Source: Deltaproteobacteria bacterium (GTDB taxonomy: Bacteria; Desulfobacterota; Desulfobacteria; Desulfobacterales; ETH-SRB1). From it: 17,666 nt of DNA. Positions 1 to 6,934 of this stretch are shown piece by piece. The translations under genes and the position numbers were made by a program. The notes below the pieces were generated by a model. That model ran no database searches and was not told the DNA's origin. It saw nothing but the letters and a program-made list of their open reading frames with translations. Each line of letters begins with the position of its first letter. Positions within the stretch are counted from its first letter, which is position 1. Where the stretch lies: NCBI GenBank assembly GCA_030262795.1, contig JAJSZO010000026.1, forward strand, positions 1 through 17,666, read 5' to 3'.

Positions 1-115
1 CTGTTTTTTCTTTAGAGTCGCTTTGGCGTGAGTTTCAGCTATTTTCAAATTTTATCACCTTAAAGCCGGAATGACGATAGCGCCAAATTGTTATGTTTTA
101 TTTTTTTCAATCACC

Positions 116-163
116 AACCACGCCCAGAGGACGTGGTTTGATGAAGACCCCTCGAAGGGGTCT
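116..163. repeat. Two adjacent stem-loops
   Basis: Two perfect 7-bp stems lie side by side. The first is AACCACG (116-122) with CGTGGTT (132-138) and a 9-base loop. The second is AGACCCC (145-151) with GGGGTCT (157-163) and a TCGAA loop. A T-rich stretch (GGGTTATTTTA) follows on the plus strand, but there is no clean T-run, so a rho-independent terminator is not well supported. They may instead be structured ends of a mobile element. Confidence 0.5.
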
Positions 164-239
164 GGGTTATTTTACTAATGCGAATGTTTTTAGGTGGAAA
201 TATCATTCGAGTTAATTGGACATAACAAAAGGCCTTTTC

Positions 240-377
240 ATGAACAACTTCCACAGAAAGCTTCTCAATGGAAAATTTAAGAATTGGCCACTAACAACAA
301 CATACCCCCATCGACGTAATTTAACGGATTGCTCTTTGATCACTACCAAATTGTGGGGTAAAGATTTCACTCCGTAA
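240..377 (+). CDS. Possible 45-residue basic peptide, unrecognised
   Basis: An ATG at 240 opens a 45-codon frame ending with TAA at 375-377. An AAAGG stretch lies about 7 bases upstream and could serve as a ribosome binding site. The peptide begins MNNFHRKLLNGKFKNW, is rich in Lys, Arg and His, and has no membrane segment or domain that I recognise. It sits among stem-loops in otherwise non-coding DNA, so it may be a chance frame or a remnant of a mobile-element gene. Support is weak. Confidence 0.12.
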   Translation: MNNFHRKLLNGKFKNWPLTTTYPHRRNLTDCSLITTKLWGKDFTP

Positions 378-397
378 AAGTCGAACTTTTAGGGTCG

Positions 398-414
398 CTC
401 GGGCAGAGCCCGAG
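398..414. repeat. GC-rich stem-loop next to truncated ATPase gene
   Basis: CTCGGGC (398-404) pairs perfectly with GCCCGAG (408-414) around an AGA loop. It lies immediately beyond the stop codon of the truncated minus-strand ATPase gene and could act as a weak terminator for it. On that strand no U-run follows. It could equally be the structured end of whatever sequence displaced the gene's 3' half. Confidence 0.45.
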
Positions 415-416
415 GT

Positions 417-1130
417 TTAATTAAGGGCAATTATCAATGTTCTATTTTGGTTACACTCATATCGTTTTTCAAGGGTTATGTTTTTTAAGTTGTTTAACCC
501 GCTGAAAAGACTGACTTTGATAAACTTACTCACACCGGTTAGAAAGGCAAATTTTGTATAGGCGTCGCTGTCTTTAATGACCGAGTAAAAATTCTTTAAA
601 CCTTCCCGAATCTCTATGGCGATATCCGATTTTTCTATATTATCTAAAATGGGCTTGTCATATTCATCCACCAGGATAACAACACGCTGGTTATATTTGC
701 TGTTGAGCTGCTGTATCAATTCTTTAAATTTATCTTCCGTAAGCTCAATACTATTGCTTAAGGCGTGTCTTTTCAGGATAGAATGAATGGTTTTGTCTAA
801 TATCTCCCGGTTTTCAAAAACACCACCGCCAAAGCTGATATCAATGACCGGATATTCAATGTCCCAGTCCCAATTTTTTTCCAGGTAGAGACCCATGAAA
901 AGCTCTTTTTGGCCGGAAAAAGCAGCTTTTAATGTGCTGACCAACAGGAATTTTCCAAAACTTCGGGGACGGGAAAGAAAGTAATACTCGCCTGAGCTAT
1001 GGGCTAATTGATAAATCAAATTTGTTTTATCAACATAGCAATAGCCACCTTCGCGTATTTTGCTGAATGTCTGAATACCAATCGGAAGTCTTTTCACAGG
1101 TCTGTTTTCTCTAAGCTTGTGAGTTTTCAC
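417..1130 (-). pseudogene. AAA-ATPase-like/PD-(D/E)XK family gene, 3'-truncated
   Basis: The 237-residue product matches the N-terminal half of the AAA-ATPase-like (PF09820) proteins that normally carry a PD-(D/E)XK nuclease-like C-terminal half (PF08011) and run to roughly 500 residues or more. Family landmarks are LPIGIQTFSKIREGGYCYVDKT, FLSRPRSFGK, VVILVDEYDKPILD (Walker B-like) and TGVSKFIKVSLFSGLNNL. Similarity stops after ITLEKRY, and the last 13 residues are unrelated, so the whole C-terminal half is missing. The P-loop-like motif is degraded: this family usually reads RPRRFGKSLL, here RPRSFGKFLL, losing the Ser after the Lys. The GTG start has a strong AGGAGG site 6 bases upstream, so the fragment may still be translated. 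Family members are widespread and of uncertain function. Probably a decaying remnant. Confidence 0.8.
437..456 (+). repeat. Imperfect 20-bp direct repeat, copy 1
   Basis: This 20-mer (ATGTTCTATTTTGGTTACAC) matches 1360-1379 at 18 of 20 positions in the same orientation. It falls exactly where the truncated ATPase reading frame loses family similarity. The pair brackets the gene fragment and may mark a deletion or recombination junction. Confidence 0.55.
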
Positions 1131-1600
1131 CTTTTACCTCCTGCCGCCACAGACATTTTTCTCAATAAATTCAAATGGCTGGTATAAAAAAGCATTTGTA
1201 TTTTACATGCTGTTAATTTTATTAAAAAACATTAATCTTTACAATACCCTTTTCATCTCTACAATCCAGAATTGTCGTAACTCGTTGAAATTATTAATAT
1301 CTACAAAATCGAAACAAGATTTTTGAAAGCAATGATTTCAATGGGGGTATTGGCTTACGATGCTCTATTTTTGTTACACCCAATGGCTCGGCATAAAAAG
1401 AAAGGCAGCATAAATTAATAGTAGAGGGCTTTTGATTTGGAGCAATATAAGTGTACAGCGCTGATATCTGGAGAAACGGAGTCAGGATATCTTGGGAAGA
1501 AAACTTGATAAAGAACGGGGATGAATTAACTTCCGCAAGTAGGCGCACAGATTTAGGTCAGGTTCCTAAGGGATATCCATATGCAGGTAGTATAGTTCAA
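1131..1600. other. Gene-free AT-rich stretch
   Basis: No gene is supported here on either strand. It holds the leader of the truncated ATPase gene (strong AGGAGG just upstream of its GTG), the second copy of the 20-bp direct repeat (1360-1379) and the 3' flank of the asparagine-synthetase-like gene. A short stretch near 1275-1292 (GTAACTCGTTGAAATTATT) resembles an internal part of the 206-bp MITE found elsewhere in the window. TTGAAATTATT near 1282-1292 can also pair imperfectly with AATGATTTCAA near 1331-1341. No clear terminator follows the operon ending at 1601. Confidence 0.5.
1360..1379 (+). repeat. Imperfect 20-bp direct repeat, copy 2
   Basis: ATGCTCTATTTTTGTTACAC, 18 of 20 identical to 437-456 in the same orientation. 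It lies about 230 bases upstream (in the minus-strand sense) of the start codon of the truncated ATPase gene, so the two copies enclose the whole fragment. Confidence 0.55.
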
Positions 1601-3139
1601 TTACAGGGTGATCCACTGCCCGACAGTTTCAACTGCCTTCCCTGTTCCGAAATGTTCGGCAAAAATCCTGAAATAGAAAAGCTCTTCCTTGCTTCGTACA
1701 ACAGGATGTTGTTCCTGGGCGGCGCTGAACTCATCATCCGTGATGAATTCTTCAAATTGAGTGGAAAGCACATCTGCCGACCCGGATCCCTGTGAAAACT
1801 CCTGTTTCAGCCGCCAAGCGATCTCTTTGGGCAGAATGCCTTCAAATGCCTTTCTGAAAATCCACTTTTCGATCTTTTGCTTTCCATCAGGCCTTAGTTT
1901 ATACTCAGACGGAATAGACATAGAATAATTCAGCAGTTCACCGGATATAAGCGGGGCAACCACACGAATGGAATTGCACAGGTTCATCCGATCAAGACGC
2001 AAGGAAGCGTTGTTGTGCAAAAAACCGATACATTCCATCTGTCGGGCAAATAGCTCTTGTGCGGAGAAATTTTTAAAATACTGGTATCCGCAAAAGACCT
2101 CATCACTGCCTTCACCGGAAAGCAGAACCTCAATGCCCTTTTTCCCAGCGTATCTGGAAATAAGATAATTTGGCACAGAGCTTCTGACCAGCGAAGGATC
2201 AAACGACTCAAGATAATAAATCACTTCAGGCAGGACATCCATAAGCTGTTCAAGGTCAACGATCAGTTCATGATGGTCAGAACCAATGAAATCGGCCATT
2301 ACTCTGGCACATTTTATGTCTTCGCTTTCTCCCACACCAAGGGCAAAGGTTTTGATACAAGCGTCTTTGCCAAATTTTTTGCGGTATGCTTTACCGGCAA
2401 TGGCAGTAACGACGCTGCTGTCAATTCCGCCTGAAAGAAGACTCCCTGTTTCCACGCTGAAATCAATACGGTTGTGGAAACTCCGGTTAATAATGTCTCT
2501 GATCGTCGTGGTTATTTCGTCAATGTCCTTACGCATAGGCACTGGCGGCGTGTTAGGCAATTTTGCAAAACAGGTGATTTGTCCTGTCTGATCCATGTAG
2601 TGCCCGGGTGGGAACTCATACACTTCATCGGTGAATCCAATTATACTTTTAAGTTCGGAACCAAGATAAAGCATGTTGTCTTTTTTCCCGTAAAAAAGCG
2701 TTTTGATTCCCAGCAGGTCTCTGGCAGCAAAGAACTTTTTGCCGTCAGAAATCACGAATGCAAAAATAGCGTCGTCCAGACAATCGAACATTTTTATTCC
2801 GTGTTCTTTATACAGGCGTAAAAAAAGACGATCTTCTTTAAACGTGCCGTTTGGAACGCCGTAGGCTTTGGCATATTTTTTCCAGTTTCCCATCTGGCCG
2901 TCGTAACAGATCCTCAGCTCTGGAAAATCCTGGTCAAAGGCCGGAACCACGTTATTCCAGGTTTCCGACATATTTTCTTTTTTTAGATCAATATCAGCGC
3001 GAAGGTATTTCTGGGCCATCATGATACTGTTGTATTCAAATTTTCCGAAGATATGCGGGCCGCGACAATCTATCCGTTTGATCATATCTTCCAGTTCCGA
3101 ACAGTCCTTGTTATTAAAAGTTACCGCAAAACCACTCAT
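1601..3139 (-). CDS. Asparagine-synthetase-like amide synthase without the glutaminase Cys
   Basis: The 512-residue protein has the AsnB layout. An N-terminal Ntn-amidotransferase-like half (about 1-190) precedes an ATP-pyrophosphatase half with the PPi loop SGGIDSS (236-242) and SGEGSDEVFCGY (341-352), so it should adenylate a carboxylate and make an amide. The start at 3139 is chosen because AAAGGAG lies 6 bases upstream. An upstream TTG at 3160 is less likely. From this start the protein begins MSGF where AsnB begins MCG, so the catalytic Cys is Ser. The glutamine-pocket NGE motif reads DGQ (80-82). The synthetase half looks intact while the glutaminase half looks dead or changed, so the nitrogen donor may be ammonia or an amine. 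It is the last gene of the operon. Its ribosome binding site overlaps the stop codon of the methyltransferase gene, suggesting coupled translation. True asparagine synthesis seems unlikely. The substrate is unknown. Confidence 0.85.
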   Translation of the reverse strand: MSGFAVTFNNKDCSELEDMIKRIDCRGPHIFGKFEYNSIMMAQKYLRADIDLKKENMSETWNNVVPAFDQDFPELRICYDGQMGNWKKYAKAYGVPNGTFKEDRLFLRLYKEHGIKMFDCLDDAIFAFVISDGKKFFAARDLLGIKTLFYGKKDNMLYLGSELKSIIGFTDEVYEFPPGHYMDQTGQITCFAKLPNTPPVPMRKDIDEITTTIRDIINRSFHNRIDFSVETGSLLSGGIDSSVVTAIAGKAYRKKFGKDACIKTFALGVGESEDIKCARVMADFIGSDHHELIVDLEQLMDVLPEVIYYLESFDPSLVRSSVPNYLISRYAGKKGIEVLLSGEGSDEVFCGYQYFKNFSAQELFARQMECIGFLHNNASLRLDRMNLCNSIRVVAPLISGELLNYSMSIPSEYKLRPDGKQKIEKWIFRKAFEGILPKEIAWRLKQEFSQGSGSADVLSTQFEEFITDDEFSAAQEQHPVVRSKEELFYFRIFAEHFGTGKAVETVGQWITL

Positions 3140-3150
3140 GAAAATCTCCT

Positions 3151-4422
3151 TTATTTGCAAATCTGAAAAATTCCGACCAGCCCGTGTCCGACACCGGTTC
3201 CCGGCTGAAGATCAATTTCAAGCTTGCGAAGGGAATAACCAAGATGCGGCTCAATTACATTGGCCCGGACATCTCCCCACTGCACCCAGCCGACCCCCTC
3301 AACAAGTCTTTGCATGGTTTCCATGGCTTCCTTGAGCGGTTCCGGATAAAAGGGAAGAATTTCAGGGATTGAGTCAAAAGCGCATTTTTCTATATCATAG
3401 TTGCCAAGCAGGGATATAGTATGATTCACTAGGGTATTCCAAGACATAAAGAGCATTTCAAAAAAATTGTTCAGATGATCAAATCCGGATTTGGGAATGT
3501 AATCCACCAGAAGGCTTTCAATGTCAGTGCGTACATATCCTTCAAAAAGCGAATTAACCGGAAATCTCAACCTGGGGCAGTTAACATTGTAGTCACCTGT
3601 ATCTATATGTCTGCCGATAAATATTGACCGATCAAAAAGGGTGACAGGTTTAATTTGAACGCCTGATTCCTTTGCCGCTTCGTTGATAATTTTCATGATT
3701 TCATTTTTTGTAATCAGCCGCAGCGGAAAGCAAGCGATATCAACATGATCCCGTTTTGCCTCGGGATAAATATAGGATATGCGGTAATCCATGAAATATT
3801 CTTCATCAACAGGGTTGTCCCAAAGATCCTGCCATTCGTAGGAATAACGGCCCAGCCAGTCTCCCACGAAGATTGCCTGGTCCGAACTGTGCCGGCAGAC
3901 ATCAGCGATAAGCCTGACGCATTGCTGATCATGAAGATGTGACAGCGTGCCGTAGGACGTAAAATAAAGATCAAAAGGGTCCTGGGCCTTTATTTTACTG
4001 GTGAAACCGTTTGAAAGATCTTCGCGCAAAAAGCTGAACTTTGAATTGTTCCCGTAGCATTCGTTTGCCTGGCGCAACAGTTCTTCGTTGATATCTACCC
4101 CCACATAGGCATTCAGCATGTCAGGGGTAAGCTCCGCTGTTGAGTAATCGTATATGCCCGGATTTTTTGTATTGACGCCCATGATAAGATCGTAGCCATC
4201 TCCGCTGCCGCAGCCAATATCCAATACGCGGATACGTTTCAAAAGTTTGGATTTTCGTTGAACCAGCTTGTTTAACGCGGGGCGCAAAAACGTACTGGTC
4301 AACTGGTCTTCCCAGAACCGGCGAACATTGTCATACTTTCCCAGAAGGCCGGAGGCTTTGTCGTATTTTCCGGTGGTCGCCGCTTGTGTGTAAGCTGTTT
4401 CTTCCGCCATTATTGTAACCAT
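3151..4422 (-). CDS. Class I SAM-dependent methyltransferase, substrate unknown
   Basis: The 423-residue protein has a Rossmann-type SAM-binding motif I, VLDIGCGSGDG (66-76), and an acidic residue ending strand 2 in YVGVDINEEL (D110). This identifies a class I methyltransferase. The remaining roughly 250 residues form an extra C-terminal part that I do not recognise. No membrane segment or signal peptide is visible, so it should be cytoplasmic. The ATG lies only 4 bases after the corrinoid-protein stop and has no clear ribosome binding site, so translation probably depends on coupling. A second ATG four codons in is an alternative start. It has no corrinoid- or pterin-binding features, so it does not belong to the core demethylation path. 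With the asparagine-synthetase-like gene 11 bases further on, it may form a two-step pathway that methylates and amidates a small molecule. That pathway is an inference. Confidence 0.85.
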   Translation of the reverse strand: MVTIMAEETAYTQAATTGKYDKASGLLGKYDNVRRFWEDQLTSTFLRPALNKLVQRKSKLLKRIRVLDIGCGSGDGYDLIMGVNTKNPGIYDYSTAELTPDMLNAYVGVDINEELLRQANECYGNNSKFSFLREDLSNGFTSKIKAQDPFDLYFTSYGTLSHLHDQQCVRLIADVCRHSSDQAIFVGDWLGRYSYEWQDLWDNPVDEEYFMDYRISYIYPEAKRDHVDIACFPLRLITKNEIMKIINEAAKESGVQIKPVTLFDRSIFIGRHIDTGDYNVNCPRLRFPVNSLFEGYVRTDIESLLVDYIPKSGFDHLNNFFEMLFMSWNTLVNHTISLLGNYDIEKCAFDSIPEILPFYPEPLKEAMETMQRLVEGVGWVQWGDVRANVIEPHLGYSLRKLEIDLQPGTGVGHGLVGIFQICK

Positions 4423-4426
4423 TATT

Positions 4427-5110
4427 TTATATATTCATTTTCCGTAATATATCAACCGCATGAAAAGCATCCCTGCAGTAAGCATCAGCGCCGATTTGCT
4501 TGGCAAATTTATCAGATGTCGGCGCCCCGCCGATGAGTACACGCACCTTGTCGCGGATACCTTCATTTTGAAGCGCTTTCACCACCTTTTCCATCTCGCG
4601 CATGGTGGTTGTCAAAAGTGCGGAAAGGCCCAGAAACTGTGCGTTGTTTTTTCGGGTTTCTTCCACGATATGATCAGCCGACACATCATTGCCTAGATCA
4701 ATCACCTCAAAACCGGCTCCTTTAAGCATGATACCGACAATATTTTTGCCGATGTCATGCAGGTCGCCTGCAACAGTAGCCAGGATAAATCTGCCTTTGC
4801 TCTCTATGCCTGCCTTGGCCAGACGGGGACCGAGAATATCCATTGCTGCGCCTACACATTCGGCGGATGCAAGCATGTCAGGGATAAGGTATATGCCTTT
4901 ATCGTACTTTTCTCCCACATCTTCCATGGAACCGGTGAGACATTCCACCACCAGTTTTTTTGCATCAATATTTTGCTCAACCGCCTGTTCCATCAATTCT
5001 GTCACTGCGGGTTGTCCTTCGAGGCCTTCGTTAAATCCTTCGTCTTCTGCTACAACACGGCCCTGAATTACATTATACGCTATTTTTTCAATTAACTCCT
5101 GTTCATTCAC
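4427..5110 (-). CDS. Corrinoid (cobalamin-binding) methyltransferase protein, MttC/MtbC type
   Basis: The 227-residue protein is the methyl carrier of the system. It has an N-terminal helical cap (about 1-100) and a B12-binding Rossmann domain (about 105-227). The cobalt-ligand motif DxHxxG is D116-L-H118-D-I-G121, within GDLHDIGKN. The SxL motif is at 163-165 (LSALLTTTM) and the GG motif at 194-195 (IGGAPTS). In the family, the MttB-type enzyme methylates Co(I) from a methylated amine and a pterin-binding enzyme removes the methyl group to tetrahydrofolate. The GTG start has AGGAG 9 bases upstream. It lies 44 bases after an MttB-family gene. It is the only corrinoid protein in the window, so both MttB paralogues may share it. 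Length and motifs are normal. Confidence 0.95.
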   Translation of the reverse strand: MNEQELIEKIAYNVIQGRVVAEDEGFNEGLEGQPAVTELMEQAVEQNIDAKKLVVECLTGSMEDVGEKYDKGIYLIPDMLASAECVGAAMDILGPRLAKAGIESKGRFILATVAGDLHDIGKNIVGIMLKGAGFEVIDLGNDVSADHIVEETRKNNAQFLGLSALLTTTMREMEKVVKALQNEGIRDKVRVLIGGAPTSDKFAKQIGADAYCRDAFHAVDILRKMNI

Positions 5111-5154
5111 GTCCGATTTCTCCTTTTATTGATTTGATATTTCGTCCACGTTCC

Positions 5155-6687
5155 TTATGGTCGTAAACGGGGCAGCAGACCGGGAATTTCAGCATAAATC
5201 TTGTCCAGAACATCTGCCGATAGATGAGGCGCAGGCAGTGACTCAATTTCGGCAAGTTGAGTCACTGCATGTTCGATGACACGGTCTGACATGCCTCCGG
5301 ACTCGAACCGATATGGCCTGGATACATCTCCGGCATGAATAGCCTTGCGCGCGTGTCTGGCAAAGAGACGATGGCTTGAAGCCATGACCCTGCCGATCAT
5401 CTTGATCGCGTCGTCCACATCTGTTTGGCTTATTTTGGGCATACGCAGGCAATGCTTGATCTTGCCAATCTGTTCGTCATCAAGCACAGCCTGGACAGGG
5501 CAAAACGAATTTGTCCGGTCCAGCAATCCAAAAGCATAATGAATGTATTGAGCACCGCTCATGGCTACGTAAAGGTGTGTAAACAGTTTTTCAAACAAGG
5601 CCTGCATGCCGGGAACTTTGGCATCGCCAACCCCTGCTGTGCTATAGCATGGCACCTTGTAAAAACGGGCCATTTGAGCACAATCAATATTATACTGATT
5701 AAACTCAGGACATCCGTAAAGATCGTGCAGATCATCCATTCGTGCTCTTACAGGCACACTACCGTATAAAACCGGAGCTCCTTCCCGGATAAGCTGGGTA
5801 AAAGTAATACCTGCCAAAATTTCCGCATTAATCTGGGCTATCATGCCTGCCTCCTGGATCGGCGCAGAGGAACCGCCCTGGGGAGAGGAAGAAATAACCA
5901 GGGGAAGACCGGCTTCTACTATGGCAAAAACCTTATCGGCAGTATCTTTCACGAACTGCAGCGGGCTTTTAAACACACAGGCAATAAAGGAAATGATGGG
6001 ATTTTTACGCAGAGCTTTTTTACCGCCTGCAATGATTTCCGACATACGCACCACATCGTCGAGCCTGTCAAGCCGGGTTAGCCCTGCTTGTACATGCTTG
6101 GTGATGTTGTTTAAACTCGCAAAGAACTTGTTGACGTCGTGATTGTCTTCGGTTACATCCGGGTCCTGAATATTGACAGGACGGATAAAAAAATCAAGAT
6201 TTTCGAGATTTTCGCAGAGTTGCGCAGCCCGACTCAACAGTTCCGTGTTACCCCGCAGCTTCGTAAAACGGGGCGACTGGAGGACAACATCCTGTCTGTC
6301 TGTGCTGACAAATCGCTCCATTGCTGTTTCGATCCATATATTGGTTTCCGAACCAGTGCCAAAATAAATGCGCGGAATTTGAGAATCCAGCAAAAGCCGG
6401 TTTTTCGGATTTCTGGCGCCGAGAAAAAAGCGCGACGGCGCTTTTTTAACCGCTTCTTCCACCAGCCCGGCAGGTAAACTCACACGCCAAACCGTCTGGC
6501 CGTGTTCGATTTCTTCCCATACTCTGGCACCGTGGTCGCCAAACAGCCCGGCAGCCCGTTCGTTGTAGCACCAGATACCAAGGTCAGTCAAAATACTCAG
6601 AGATGCGTTGTGCAACAGTAGTATCTGCTCCTGGCTCATACGTTCGTAGGGTTTAACAACGGTTCCTTCACGAAACAGCTCACTCAC
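5155..6687 (-). CDS. MttB-superfamily (non-pyrrolysine) methyltransferase, copy nearer the corrinoid gene
   Basis: The 510-residue protein belongs to the trimethylamine methyltransferase superfamily (PF06253), TIM-barrel enzymes that move a methyl group from an amine to a corrinoid protein. Family-typical stretches include YFGTGSETN, a His-Asp-Val segment before a KHVQAGL motif, PVLYGSVPVRARMDDLHD and PCYSTAGVGDAKVPGMQALFEKL. The frame has no in-frame UAG, so no pyrrolysine is encoded. This places it with homologues such as MtgB that use quaternary amines (glycine betaine and others). The GTG at 6687 is preferred because AGGAG lies 7 bases upstream. The frame can be extended to a TTG at 6747, but that adds codons from inside the inserted MITE. 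It is clearly divergent from the second MttB-family protein of the operon, so the two may prefer different substrates. The exact substrate cannot be read from sequence. Confidence 0.92.
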   Translation of the reverse strand: MSELFREGTVVKPYERMSQEQILLLHNASLSILTDLGIWCYNERAAGLFGDHGARVWEEIEHGQTVWRVSLPAGLVEEAVKKAPSRFFLGARNPKNRLLLDSQIPRIYFGTGSETNIWIETAMERFVSTDRQDVVLQSPRFTKLRGNTELLSRAAQLCENLENLDFFIRPVNIQDPDVTEDNHDVNKFFASLNNITKHVQAGLTRLDRLDDVVRMSEIIAGGKKALRKNPIISFIACVFKSPLQFVKDTADKVFAIVEAGLPLVISSSPQGGSSAPIQEAGMIAQINAEILAGITFTQLIREGAPVLYGSVPVRARMDDLHDLYGCPEFNQYNIDCAQMARFYKVPCYSTAGVGDAKVPGMQALFEKLFTHLYVAMSGAQYIHYAFGLLDRTNSFCPVQAVLDDEQIGKIKHCLRMPKISQTDVDDAIKMIGRVMASSHRLFARHARKAIHAGDVSRPYRFESGGMSDRVIEHAVTQLAEIESLPAPHLSADVLDKIYAEIPGLLPRLRP

Positions 6688-6728
6688 AGTTTTTCTCCTT
6701 TTCGATTTACTTTTCCCCGCGAAATTTC

Positions 6729-6934
6729 GGTAGTCACTACAAAACAATGCAGGTTAGGAAATCCCGTTCCCAATAAAGCAACCAGGATGTGTAACTATAG
6801 GAAGCGGGGCTTTAGCCCCGCCTGTTGCACAGTGTTTTTGCGGGACTAAAGTCCCACTTCCGTGCAAGGGTGGCCAGAGCTATAATTTGTAACTTATTGA
6901 AATTATTGACCCGCATTGTTTTGTAGGGACTACC
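6729..6934 (+). mobile_element. 206-bp MITE, copy A, in the last codons of the methyl-THF methyltransferase gene
   Basis: This is a non-autonomous element with 26-bp terminal inverted repeats beginning GGTAGTC, 24 of 26 positions matching between the two ends. It is flanked by a perfect 8-bp target duplication, GAAATTTC at 6721-6728 and 6935-6942. It is too short to encode a transposase. A second copy of exactly the same length, about 97% identical (about 7 differences by eye) and inverted, is at 10051-10256. The centre holds two inverted REP-like hairpin units. The right end supplies the stop codon (TAG at 6930-6932, minus strand) of the methyltransferase gene. Removing the element and one duplication restores three more codons and an ancestral TAA at 6707-6709, 19 bases before the next gene's GTG. 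Eight-base duplications occur with several transposase families, and I cannot tell which one moved it. Confidence 0.93.
6800..6861. repeat. Inverted pair of REP-like hairpin units inside MITE copy A
   Basis: Two 22-bp units (6800-6821 and 6840-6861) are themselves hairpins: GCGGGGCT/AGCCCCGC and GGGACT/AGTCCC. They are also inverted copies of each other (19 of 22), separated by 18 bases. The layout is like a bacterial REP pair, and in RNA it would form strong alternative structures. There is no U-run, so this is not a canonical terminator. Confidence 0.7.

Larger units (their letters stand above)
1..416. other. Non-coding left edge with several palindromes
   Basis: No convincing gene was found in these 416 bases. 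The stretch is AT-rich and holds at least four short perfect palindromes: AACCACG/CGTGGTT at 116-138, AGACCCC/GGGGTCT at 145-163, AAAAGT/ACTTTT at 376-390 and CTCGGGC/GCCCGAG at 398-414. Clusters of imperfect stem-loops in AT-rich sequence can be ends of IS200/IS605-type elements or transcription terminators. No transposase is visible in the window, so this is only a possibility. The one short open frame (240-377) is listed separately. Confidence 0.5.

Noticed and set aside
1294..1548. 84-codon minus-strand frame in the gene-free stretch
   Set aside because: No recognisable domain, composition like random AT-rich sequence, and no ribosome binding site noted. It only contains the 20-bp repeat.
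1451..1795. 114-codon plus-strand frame
   Set aside because: More than half of it is antisense to the 3' end of the asparagine-synthetase-like gene. The rest has no recognisable family, no clear ribosome binding site and no coding character.
3140..3160. Extended start of the asparagine-synthetase-like gene (TTG at 3160)
   Set aside because: The ATG at 3139 has AAAGGAG at good spacing and places the MSGF start where AsnB proteins begin with MCG. The upstream TTG overlaps the previous gene's end and has no site of its own.
6688..6747. Extended N-terminus of the 510-residue MttB protein (TTG start at 6747)
   Set aside because: The extra 20 codons come from the duplicated target and the MITE end. 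The GTG at 6687 has a good ribosome binding site and gives the family-like start.
6800..6861. CRISPR-like or rho-independent terminator structure
   Set aside because: There are only two inverted hairpin units, no regular direct repeats with spacers and no U-run after the stem. They are internal parts of the MITE.
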